From Galaxea fascicularis (lineage: Eukaryota; Cnidaria; Anthozoa; Scleractinia; Euphylliidae), in NCBI GenBank assembly GCA_948470475.1, contig OX419341.1:28058169-28122168 (forward strand): a stretch of 64,000 nucleotides of DNA, read 5' to 3'. The translations under genes and the position numbers were made by a program. Shown piece after piece: positions 11,646 through 21,000 of this stretch. The notes under the pieces are model-generated. The model was not told the origin of the DNA. It worked only from the letters and a program-made list of their open reading frames with translations, and made no database searches. Numbering within the stretch: position 1 is the first letter of the stretch; every line of letters begins with the position of its first letter.

Positions 11646-13811
11646 AATTTTACTCGTCAATGGAGAACCCCTTGGGAGTTAAAGGGTTAACAACATCTTC
11701 ACCCCAAAACTATGTCCCCATTAAACTACTGTAGGTTCATCCCATAAGCCTCCTGTAGCTCAGTGATAGAGCATCCAAAGCTGGCAGTAATTGGATGTTT
11801 ATAGATTTCACTCCTGTTAGGACTGAGAATGCAAAACCTTTCTGAGAGGATGTGTGTAATAATAAAATTTTAACATTTATTTACTACATATACATGGCAC
11901 CAGCTTTAAGCAGTTTCCCTTATTTTGAACATGCTGCCTACTGACAATCAGATCCTAGCATGATAAAAGACCAAATGTTTGTTCAAAGAACTTAGTTTTA
12001 TGGCCCATGCTTCCATGCATGTATATCCTGTAACTCAGTGGCAATGGAGGAAGCATGGTTTAGTGGCAAAGAGCCCTGGACTTGCAATGCAGAGGTCCAG
12101 GGTTGGAGTCCCACTCTGGCTTGGCCATGCTTGTAAATAGCCAACTGATTCACCTCCCACCAGATGGGCTTCCTAACAATGTTATGCATTCTATAGTATC
12201 GTATAGTAGGTCCACATCAACAAATGGCTGCCTAATTCTAACCCACACTGTCACCCCTGGCAACTTACTTTTGCTTTTGGACACCCAGGAAATATTAGTT
12301 TAAAGTGTACCTAAACCCAGAAAAAATAAGTCTTTGCACCTGTTCAAAAAGCATTGCACCCTTTTTGTGTTCTCTCTCGCCAAATGTCAGCTTTTATAGG
12401 CTTCCAAAATTACGGAAAAGTACGCGTCATTGGGTACATGACCAAGTCAGAAGAGGCGTGGGTCTATTCTTGATTTGACGTCACAAACCGATTTGTATCG
12501 CATTAAGTCTTTGTAAACATGCATGCAAAGCAGTTTTTGACGTCAAATCAAGAATGGACCCACGCCCCTTTTCACTCGGTCGTGTACCAAATGATGCTTA
12601 CTTTTTCGCAAGTTTTGAAGCCTATAAAAAGCCAATATTTGGCAAAAAAGAACAAGAAACGGCGCAATGCTTTTCGAACAGGTGCAAAGATTTATTTAAG
12701 CAAAAAAAAAAGGGTCTAGGTGCACTTTAAATGCACCAGACTCATATGCTGAGCAACTTGGATTTCAAGGGTTTAGAGATTCTGGATGCCCAACTCCTTT
12801 TTTTGGCACAAAGCCTTGGTTATCATATAAATTATTACTATTATTATAGTATTATTATCCAAAACAGTAACCATGGAGAAAGGTTCTTGAGAAAAACATC
12901 CACCATACTGCTACGATCCAAATGTTGATAGCTCTATATTCTGATGACTTTGTCTGGCCTCTTTTTTAAGACCACCCAAACTAAGACAGACGTTTTATGA
13001 GCAGCTTTTGCTTCAATTAAGAAACTTAATTTATGAACAGAATTAAACCAATTCAACCAAGGAATTGAGAGAAAACAGAATAAATTAAACTTGAAAAACT
13101 TTATGCAGATTTCATGACTTTTGTACAAAATGATATTTTTTGTTTCAACATTTTATCAGTTTATTAATTTACTTTCTTTGAGCTATAAGTTCATTTGACG
13201 AATATTCTGTCGTCACACAAAAATACCTTTTTTCCGTGTTGCAATTAAGACTCGCAAGCTCAACTCAACTGTGTTTTCATTTCTGAGTTCAATATTTCTC
13301 AATTTACATGTCATGTTAACAGAAACCGATTTCCAAATTAAAGATGCCAATTTGCTATATTTACCCATCTGCTCAAAATGGAGAGGTCATCTCCACAAAG
13401 GAGGCGGCGAAAAGTAAGGTGTTTGCGGAGTGTGAATTTAATATTGAGCAATCACATCAAAATCACCAACCGCATCACGAGAAAACTTAAACAAATATAA
13501 GTTATTGGTGAATAAAAACTTTTCCCAGTTGATTCCAATCCCCTTTAGAAGCGCGCGACAGACAGAAGGACCAGGATGAAGTTGAAACGAAACTTCGTAA
13601 CCAAAATTAGTCTAAAGAAGAGCAGAATTATCGGGGTAGAACAAAATATACCGTTCTATGGTATTTCCTTGGTGACAATGAAGTGACTCACCTCATAAAC
13701 ATAAACTGCCAGCGTTGCGCAGTAGGCAAAACGATCCCCGTTACTGCTTGCCGCGCAAACATCGAAGTTCCAAGGCTGGCAGCCAGCTGCAAGGAGGCTT
13801 ACTTGTCTCAT
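160..13811 (-). CDS. WDR17: WD repeat-containing protein 17, N-terminal half (13 coding exons, continues past the left edge)
   Basis: Exons in transcription order: 13692-13811, 10393-11059, 9105-9406, 7139-7252, 6307-6361, 5550-5641, 5261-5343, 4846-4932, 3707-3795, 2895-2970, 2216-2243, 1232-1356, 160-209. All introns are GT-AG and every phase joins, giving about 629 codons without a stop. The start ATG at 13811 opens MRQVSLLAAGCQPWNFDVCA, which aligns with the start of vertebrate WDR17. Later blocks also align in order (EEDPVTSLEWDPLSVDYLL, FMDGGVGLYDLGKRKW, SFDGTIKVWD, NKGKIIKRF, MIATGCED, LCSGSDDG, LISGSWDY-like LLSGSWDYAIRIWDTR). The product is a chain of WD40 blades forming beta-propellers, presumably cytosolic. 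The molecular role of the family is poorly defined. Human WDR17 is roughly 1,300 residues, so the C-terminal half should lie left of base 1. Introns hold several transposons, listed separately. Confidence 0.93.
738..958. repeat. Interspersed repeat with GGGCCCGTTTCT-type end, copy A
   Basis: The segment begins GGGGCCCGTTTCTTGAAACT and ends near AAAGGGCCATGG. Its centre (CCCTTTCGTATCTTGAAATC, about 853-875) matches the reverse complement of 39730-39760. The two loci are therefore copies of one family in opposite orientation. It lies in a WDR17 intron and probably is a non-autonomous DNA transposon. The exact ends are uncertain. Confidence 0.55.
1044..1217. mobile_element. Miniature inverted-repeat element, family 1 copy A (TA target duplication)
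   Basis: The ends are inverted repeats of about 40 bp: CACCTTATTCC on the left and the complement of CACCTCATTCG on the right, followed by similar GGCT(C/G)CCATT and ATATTCTTT blocks. Both ends are flanked by TA (1042-1043 and 1218-1219), as in Tc1/mariner-type insertions. The 174-bp element lies in the last WDR17 intron in the window. A second copy lies at 24466-24644. Confidence 0.75.
1600..1838 (-). repeat. tRNA-derived SINE, family B copy 1
   Basis: On the minus strand, 1757-1835 reads as a tRNA-like head with A box GGCTCAGTTGGTAGAG and B box GGGTTCAAAGTCC. Downstream follows a body with the ACTCAGGGTCTTTAAATAAC stretch, reaching about 1600. A related head lies at 20436-20515. Mismatches in the T arm and an internal position in a WDR17 intron argue for a SINE rather than a working tRNA gene. 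Confidence 0.6.
2530..2712 (-). repeat. tRNA-derived SINE, family A copy 1
   Basis: On the minus strand the A box is GGCCCAGTGGTAAGAG and the B box region is GGGTTTGATTCG. They are followed by TTCTCTACTCTGCTCCAAGA, then a GGGTACTC(T)GGTTTTCC body and an ATTTGATTTGAT tail. The same body follows the tRNA-like head at 15637-15710. It sits in a WDR17 intron. Confidence 0.7.
4060..4396. repeat. Tandem duplication inside a WDR17 intron
   Basis: Two head-to-tail units, about 4060-4214 and 4215-4396, share TTAAGTGCCT, TTGTAAAT(G/A)CATGAAGATA, TTAATGCATAGTACTTG and GTATGTTTATAA blocks, and both end AATTAAAAGACG. Unit 2 holds a near-palindrome, GACTATGGATTGCA then TGCAATCCATAGTC at about 4292-4325. 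Confidence 0.75.
6741..6905. mobile_element. Short inverted-repeat element with perfect 14-bp ends
   Basis: The left end CAAGGCTTTGCTCT is the exact reverse complement of the right end AGAGCAAAGCCTTG. The 165-bp element lies in a WDR17 intron. Its centre (CTTACTTTTGCTTTTG, AGGAAATATTAGTTT, GGATTTCAAGGGTTT) recurs at 12263-12835, where another transposon interrupts the copy. Confidence 0.7.
7453..8821 (-). mobile_element. pogo/Tigger-like DNA transposon with decayed transposase tail
   Basis: The ends are inverted (CAGTGGAACCC on the left, GGGGTTCCACTG on the right) and are flanked by TA at 7451-7452 and 8822-8823. Sub-terminal copies of the motif GTCC(G/A)TATTA...GGTGTCC repeat inside both ends, as in many pogo-group elements. 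On the minus strand, 8200-8480 reads as an acidic stretch (SPGDNSDEDIIEV) and then VTEYVTSENLAEKANDL, broken by stops, resembling the tail of a Tigger-type transposase. It lies in WDR17 intron 3 and is about 1.37 kb. The superfamily call rests on the ends and the TA duplication and is less sure for the coding remnant. Confidence 0.7.
11581..11690. mobile_element. TTAA-flanked miniature element with CCCTTT ends
   Basis: TTAA occurs at 11581-11584 and 11687-11690. Between them the ends are CCCTTTCACTCCC and GGGAGTTAAAGGG. Ends beginning CCC beside a TTAA target are typical of the piggyBac superfamily. It is about 102 bp long without the targets and lies in WDR17 intron 1. Confidence 0.6.
12050..12130 (+). 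repeat. tRNA-like SINE head
   Basis: An A-box-like TTTAGTGGCAAAGAGCC is followed about 30 bp later by a B-box-like GGGTTGGAGTCCC. There is no clean acceptor stem. It is best read as the head of a third tRNA-derived SINE family, inside WDR17 intron 1. Confidence 0.4.
12304..12726. mobile_element. piggyBac-type miniature transposon with about 180-bp inverted arms, inserted in an older element
   Basis: Perfect TTAA duplications sit at 12300-12303 and 12727-12730. The ends are AGTGTACCTAAACCC and GGGTCTAGGTGCACT. The arms stay complementary almost to the centre, for example TCTTGATTTGACGTCA against TGACGTCAAATCAAGA. The flanks join to rebuild a copy of the 6741-6905 element, so this is a nested insertion. 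It lies in WDR17 intron 1. Confidence 0.82.
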
Positions 13812-15629
13812 AAGACTCATATTTCCACGAAAACACAGGACAAATTTCGCGGAGTTTTACGAACATGTTCCCCTGCAACACTTGCCCGCCATATTACTAA
13901 AAACACTAATATCCAGTCCCCCGTGATCGAATGTTTCGCGGTGGCACCGTTGAAGCAAAAATCTTCTGATCACATCCCGGTATGAAAAGCCACGGGCGCG
14001 AGACTCCAACTTGAATTTCTTAAGCACTGAAAGATATTTCCTCTGAGCGGATCTACACAAATTACAGCAAATAAATTGATTCAGCTGTCATTAAATACCA
14101 GTCAAACGATCCACTCGCTCACTTGCAAAAATTGAATAGAACAATAGCTCTTTTTGGCTACAAAAGCCCGGACGAATAATTATCGTTAAATCGTATACCA
14201 TCCTGATTTTTAGAGTTTATTTCTTTTTGTATTTCAGTAATATTGTCGCTTTCATGTTATCGGTTTATCTGAAGTGTAAAATTTGGTGTGGTAACAAAAA
14301 AGTGCTGATCGTACGGAGTTACACGAGCGGAGGAAAAATTGTGATCGGTTGCAAAAAAAGTTTGAAAACCTGGAATTCCCTTGTAAAAATTTGTTTTTAC
14401 AGTTGCAATTCTCTCAGCTCTATCGGGTTTCACAGAAACGTTTCATGGAAGCAGGTGTTCAGTGTCGGTGTCGAGAGACACTTGCTTCACTGACAATTAC
14501 TGAGTTTATGTCAAGGCGGTTATAAATGCGTTTTTAAGGTAAAAGAAAACTTCCTCCTGTATCCCGCAGCAATGATACACTGATGTACACCAGTCAAACC
14601 AATAGATAGTGTTCAATTTCTCATAGGCGTGAGACTGGCTTCAGACTCGGAATTTTTGAGTTACATTTATAATCTAGGTCTTTTTAGTTTGTCGGTTCAC
14701 CATAAATATAAAACTGTACTAATTGTTGGTGGCTTATAACATGTATATCTAAATTAATTGGTCAGTGAAAATCGGTTCAGAAATGGATGACAGGCTTCAA
14801 GTCTGCTAGCCGCGTAAGACATTATTCACGAAAATGAACTTAAATACAGAAAGTCTATAGTATGAAAGAGTTACTTTATGGCATTAAATATATATATCCG
14901 AGCATAGCTCGTAAGGTATATCAAAAGTTAGCCAACAGAGACAGTTGTCTTAATCAAGTGTTTTAATGTTTTATCAACAAATGTGGTACTGTATTCTCGG
15001 CTTTTCTAATTCTGCTCCTTGTACTGAAATGCAAATTAAGTGAAAGCACATTAAGATTTCTATCAGACCGGCTGTTGTAATCGCTGGGGAGTTCCTTCCT
15101 AATTACAATATACCACCATGATCCTGGAAACTCACTTCCACGAAACAAGACTTTTCTTGATCTAAAGAGCGAAAGCCGGTTTGGGGACTCAAATATTTGA
15201 AAGAAAAAAAAACTTTCTAGTCAGAGAAAACCATTGGAAAATTCTACAAATGCGTAAAATCTTAAATTACTTAAGACGAGATTTGTCGTTTTCGGGCGCG
15301 AAAATTTACTCCAACAATCTTTTATCACGGAAACTAGCCTACATTTTGACTTCGGCCAGATAACCAAAACTTTGCGACATACTGCATGAAAGAGCAACTT
15401 AAATTACTGAATTGGCAGAGTTTATGGGACAAACGTTTTCACTGATCGCAAACTGAGATACAATTCTCCGAGGTCTCGAAATTTTACATTCAGCAGTTAG
15501 CGGGAAACCTTTGCCTTCCATACAATTGCAAACGTCTGTAAAATTCGGCGATATTATACAAATATATTCTCAAAGGTAGCTAGCTTCTTAATATCGAGGT
15601 GCTTTTTCTGATAATGTAAATAGATCTTC

Positions 15630-15885
15630 GGGGCGCATGGTTGGCGCAGTGGTGAGAGCGCACACCTTCCACCAATGTGTGCCGGGTTCGATTCCCGGAC
15701 ACGGCGTCATATGTGGGCCAAGTTTGTTGGTTCTCTACTCTGCTCTCTCTACTCTGCTCCAAGAGTTTTTTGGGTACTGCAGTTGTTGGTCACTGTATTC
15801 CACAGGACTGAGCCTCTAAACGCGACAGAGTCTTTCATGTAACGCGTGTTGAAGCGTGGAACAATTAAAGAAGCCCAAGTCCGGG
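15630..15885 (+). repeat. tRNA-derived SINE, family A copy 2
   Basis: The tRNA-like head has A box TTGGCGCAGTGGTGAGAG and an intact B box GGGTTCGATTCCCGG. It continues into the family body TTGGTTCTCTACTCTGCT and a 3' tail running to about 15885. The head is well kept, but the fused body and the relative at 2530-2712 mark it as a SINE and not a tRNA gene. Confidence 0.72.
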
Positions 15886-16003
15886 TTGAATAATTTGTGG
15901 TCTGTTTCTTGAAAATCAGATCGATTAATGTGACAGGTAACCTATCGTGGAAAGCTTTATAAAAACAGATAAAAATGGCTGATTTATAATAAATAGACAG
16001 AGT

Positions 16004-16305
16004 CTACCATTGGGCCCGCCGTTGTCGAACATCAGCAGATGTCATGTCTTTCGGCAAATTAAAGATAAGTCTCGCAGCCCTGCAGTGAAGTCTTTCCAGC
16101 GACTGATATAAGTCAGATTTGCAGCAGGATCCCCATGGTATGAGACCATAGGTCACTGAGGGCAAAATGATCTTAAAATAGAGATCCTGTCGAACGTTCC
16201 TAGGGAGAAATCTCGACTTTTTAAGTAATCCTAATCTTTTAGCAAATGATTTTTTGAGTTCCAGCATATGCGGAGTCCAGGTCAGTTTCTCATCAAGTCG
16301 CTGTC
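16004..16305 (-). pseudogene. Fragment of a non-LTR retrotransposon reverse transcriptase (3' end)
   Basis: The minus strand reads RLDEKLTWTPHMLELKK, then SVTYGLIPWGSC, LERLHCRAARLIFNLP and DVRQRRAQW before a stop at the position where LINE proteins normally continue. This is the region after the reverse-transcriptase palm in L2/CR1-type ORF2 proteins. The upstream catalytic part is absent, so this is a 5'-truncated dead copy. Confidence 0.8.
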
Positions 16306-18043
16306 AAAGTTGCACTTTTTACATACACCAATATACTACACAGGGGTGGTGTGGTTACAAAAGAACACTTCCTTTATTAGTTTCAGCGAGTAACCGGAAA
16401 TAAAACTGGCGGGAAAAAACAAATGTAGAAAAGAAAAGGCCCAGGAGAAATTGAGGAACTGGCCCACAAAAATATTGTGAGCAATTCTTACACAAAAATT
16501 TGGTTTTATCAATGGAGTTCATAACGTAAATTGACCACCGCAGGGATTCAAAAAGCTAATTCTTATTTTCTCAAGTTTGGTCATGGTTCAAAAACTTACT
16601 CGATTTCAGAATTGCTTTGTCAAGGAGAAGAAATTGAACTCACGCTTAAGCAAATAAGAGTGTAACGGGTCAAACAAGATTACAAAACAGAGTCCTGTGA
16701 ACCTTAACAGCTGCAGATTGTAGCTAAAAACAAACCAAGTCACGCGCCATATTTGACGTATGACGATCCACCTGGTCAGCGGTAACTGGTGTTGATTCGC
16801 TGATTGTCAAGAAATGAGGTAATACATGGAACAGATTACTTATGCACAGGAGGAAAGAGGCGAGAAAATAGAGAAAATACCAAGTTGTCCTCGAAAAGGT
16901 AAGATTAATTTTCTTTAACATTTAGTTATCACTGCTTTAAATTGATCCTCATGAAATGGTCGGTAAAATCCTCTTTTGATGCTTTTGCAAAGAGAGAAAT
17001 AGTAATAGGGTCCAAAGGAAGTTTGTGTCCATGGATTCCATTACAGTCCGATTTGCTTCCCTTTCTTGAGGGTCAAAGATCATTTTGTCAACTAAAATTG
17101 AAACTATTATATACAAAGCAGCATTAGCGAACTGAAATTCTCAGGATTTGGTATTTTGATATGTGTTTCTCAAAGTAATTTCAGATACGCACAATTGTGA
17201 TATAATTTGTGCGAGGTGATAAAACAATTTGATATTAGATTTTGAAATTCGTTTAATAAAAAACAAAAAGTCGACTTCCATTTTTGTTGTTAAAAGTTGG
17301 CGTCGTTACTTTGAAAGAGATCAATTCAATGATACTTTCTCAGTTGGCCGACGAATCTACTCAACTGTGAAGTATCAACAACCTGCCGTTTCAATCAGCG
17401 GGTACCCAGACAAGATAAAACTTGAAGGAGACCAACTTCGGTCAACACAAATGCATCGCACAATGAATGATTAACCTGAGAATGAAAGCATAGCGATAGC
17501 AAAATGTTTGGAAATGGGTTGGAATACTGTAGAGTTTACGCTACATGTACATAGGGAAAAAAAGGGATGAAGATCAAACGCAATAGGACAGCGAAAACCA
17601 TTCTATCATCATCCATACGCTCGAACATTTTCCGCACTGAAAGCTATCAGAGGGCGAAAGATCGTTAAAGGTAATTCCCCGCATCAACATAAATCAAGAC
17701 GCATGTCAATTATTGGGTAGGAATATAGTCAATACACATATGTCTTTGCGCATGCGTATAGTCAATATACATATGTGTTTGGTTTTAAAAAAATGCCCAT
17801 GTGTAGCACAAGTTTCGACAATGAAGACTTTAGTCAGCTTCCGCGCCCAAGTTGACAAAACAAAACTTGCAGCTTGTCTTACTGCTAAGTAGAAATACCC
17901 CAAAATGTTAACATTGGTAACACTGGGATCTCATCAATTACACTGAGAAGGAGGCCTTGTCGGCTCCGTAAAGCCCGCTAGGCCTCTTACCAATGTGTAT
18001 TATTTCTATAGGTGGAGAATCGAACCACTGGATGACTTGAAGG

Positions 18044-21000
18044 ATGAGGATATTTGCCGTCTTACTTATCGCTGCATTTGCAGCAGTATGTCAGTCAGGT
18101 AACGCGAGTTGAGTAATTCGCTCCGCGCGCCGCACCAATGAAACAAACAAATCTGTCTGATAGGTCGCGTAGATGGTCGAGAATTTTTTTGCCCCGATCA
18201 CTCGCCATTCTTTCGCTTTTTTATCTGCGTCGTCCTCCTGAATGCGATTTTTAAAAGCAGAGCCTAAAAAAAAGAAGCGAAACTGAGATCAACACCGACT
18301 AACTTTGCAAATCAATTATTCCAGCCAATCACGACAACTGAAATAGTGAATGAGCCAATCGGAATTCCAAACAATTACATGCAACAGGCGGAAAGCGCAG
18401 GAAAATACGCGCAGGCAAGTTGCGAATGGTTTTGCCTCCCATTGGTTCAGAAAGTGGCTCGCAAAGGTTTTTTTTGGCTCAGAGCTCAACTCTAGGTTTA
18501 CTTACAAACGAGCTTCCCCAAGGATTCATGGAAACAGTTCTCTCAGAATAACTGAGCTTAATTTTAACAACTTTACGAAATATTCCACTCCTTAACGTTA
18601 TTTTCTTTATTTTCTGCTAGGATCAATTCAAAGAAACAAAAGAGGTAAGTTAATTCATAAAAAAAATTACTTCATTCTTTTTCAGTTGTTCTATACACGA
18701 AGGGAAATTTCTTATTTCATTTATTCACAAAAAAAGTGTAGTGGCCGATGTTCCGCATCACCTGTAGGATAACCGCAAACTGAACAGTTAACCCTTATCA
18801 TAAAAGGGCTGTTAACCCGGTAATTCAAACCACTTAAAACAAGAAAAAAGACATTGGTCGTTTAAAACTAGTGATAAAACCCAGGTCCCCTGTTGATGGC
18901 AGATGAACTGGTTTCTCACGTAAATAACTATATCTTTATCAACTATCAATTTCTGGGATAAGGGATCTACCATGTGCTCATAATTTAAAAGCCAAACGAA
19001 ACTATATTTTCTATTTCTCCTCTTTAAAAGAGTTTTCGATCGCTTGGTTGTAGAAGACAGCCAAGACTGAACACTATATTTTCCGTCACTTTCTAAAAGC
19101 CTAAAAAGCAACCAGCGTTTTTTACGAGCGTTAAGATGCGACTTAGATGATGATGAATGTCTAGCTGTTCAGTGCGAGGACAGAACAAACTACCAATCCA
19201 CTTGCTTTCAATTCAGGTTATCTTTCGCGGACTGGTCTCTGCGTTAAACCCGAGGAGAACTTTAAAATCAAGGATCCACGACTAAACTTTTGGGGTGTGG
19301 CGTATGTGCTACCAGATGATGCCAACCCCAAGTGTACGGAGTCGGAGTGTTCAGAAGATAGCCACTGTGACGCTGACCGGAAGTGTTGCAAGAACTACTG
19401 CGGTGGCATGGTGTGCACGCCCACAAGTAAGAACTAGAGGCTTATGGGAAACAAATGTTCAGTTATAAGTTTCCAAAAGGTGGCCCGCAGTAAACAATTA
19501 ATAAGTCACTCATTAGCTCTGTTTGTTCATTCACCACCTTTTTTTCATCTGTCACAGGAGATTGGCTAAAACCCACTTATAAGCAGACGTACCTTATTAG
19601 GACTACGCCGTTCTTTATTTATTTATTTTTATTTTTTAGGACTAATGAATACATGGATACGGCTCTTCAAAGTATATAAACAATAGTCTCCATTTGGCGC
19701 CAAAATATGCTCGGATACTTGTCCACGGCAGTAACTCCTGTCCGCGGGCATTATTTGTTCCGAGAAGCGAACAAATTTTCGAGAGCGAAGGAAACTGATA
19801 ATGCCCAAGGACAAATATTCGAGCTTACTTTTAAAGCTAAATGGAGACTATTGTCTTTATCATCCTTCAAATTTTTTTCGCAACACGTATTTGCGGAGTA
19901 TCACCGGATATTCCCCGGTTTTTAGTCACGTGGTGCCTAGACTAATCGCGCGCAAGCGAAAATATTTGATGGATTGTAAAACCCGCTATTTACATTAATA
20001 CATGAACGAAGTCGTATCGTTGATTTGTCGCAAATATGCTGTACCCTATTGGCAAATCAGTTGAAGTTTTTCTTGTTTCACCCGAAATTTAATTTAATGT
20101 TATTTCGGTGTTGGTTGTCCTAAAATAACCCTAAAATCTTCTTTCACAATATTTCTTTAAACATCAAGTCTTTACCTGTAAACAAAGTTGGCGACCTTTT
20201 GCTCACAACAACTTATTTCTTCTTAATTTCAGTGAGAGATCCCAACCCATGTAAGGTAAAGTCTATTGTCTTTTGAGGTCAAGGCACCATATCATGATGT
20301 CAACATCAGCTTATTTGAATTTTCAAGGAAACTGAATTTGTTTTTTGTTACTACCATAATTTCAATGACTGAGAAGGCAAAGAATAGTGTTCGTGTGATT
20401 GTTAAGTTCTTCTGCGTCTTCTTAGCCTTCTTGGTCCGGCCGGAGTTTGAACGTAACCCGCTACTTCCCGCACGGTAGTCCGGTGCTCTACCAAATGAGT
20501 CAACCAACGTTGTTGGCGATGCTGTATTTTACCCACAATTTTTTCTCGGTGGTGCGAGACAAGGTGGAACAAAATGTTTTCCATACGAAAGCATACCTAA
20601 GGCGGTTATGAAAGTTACTTCTGCAACTTTCATTCTTGGTTTACTCTCTTTTCTTAGAAATTCCAGTGTCCAGTTGGACAGACGTGTAAGGTTCAATACG
20701 TACCATGTGTGATGCCCAAATGCAAGGACGCCATCGCCGTTAACAGACCGACATGTATCAAGGATCCTAATGGTACGTGCGCCTTACTTGATACCCCAGG
20801 GGTGGTAGGTGGGTGGGGAGGTTAGAAGCTAATAGGTAGCAAAGGGGAGGGTAACGATAGCAAATTAGCTTCGTAGAGATCGAGCAGTGTCGAAGATCTC
20901 CACCACACGCCTTGCTTGACACCTTGAATGTGGTAGATGAAGTGGAGGGGAAATACGAGGGCGCGGGCACAAAGTGTAAGTAAACTTCAAAATAAGCAGA

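Larger units (their letters stand above)
14061..18043. other. Spacer between WDR17 and the WAP-domain gene
   Basis: The two genes are divergent, so both promoters should lie here. The WDR17 start is near the left edge. The only supportable elements are the SINE at 15637 and the LINE fragment at 16004. A possible 5' UTR exon precedes the WAP gene, because a TTTCTATAG acceptor ends at 18010. No other coding exon was recognised. Confidence 0.6.

Noticed and set aside
13683..13985. Plus-strand 100-codon open frame near the WDR17 start
   Set aside because: It is the antisense shadow of WDR17 coding exon 1 and its upstream region.
15637..15710. A functional tRNA gene
   Set aside because: A and B boxes are good, but the sequence continues into a body shared with the copy at 2530-2712, so it is a SINE head. 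The other tRNA-like heads (1757, 12060, 20436, 44405) were rejected as tRNA genes for the same reason or for damaged boxes.
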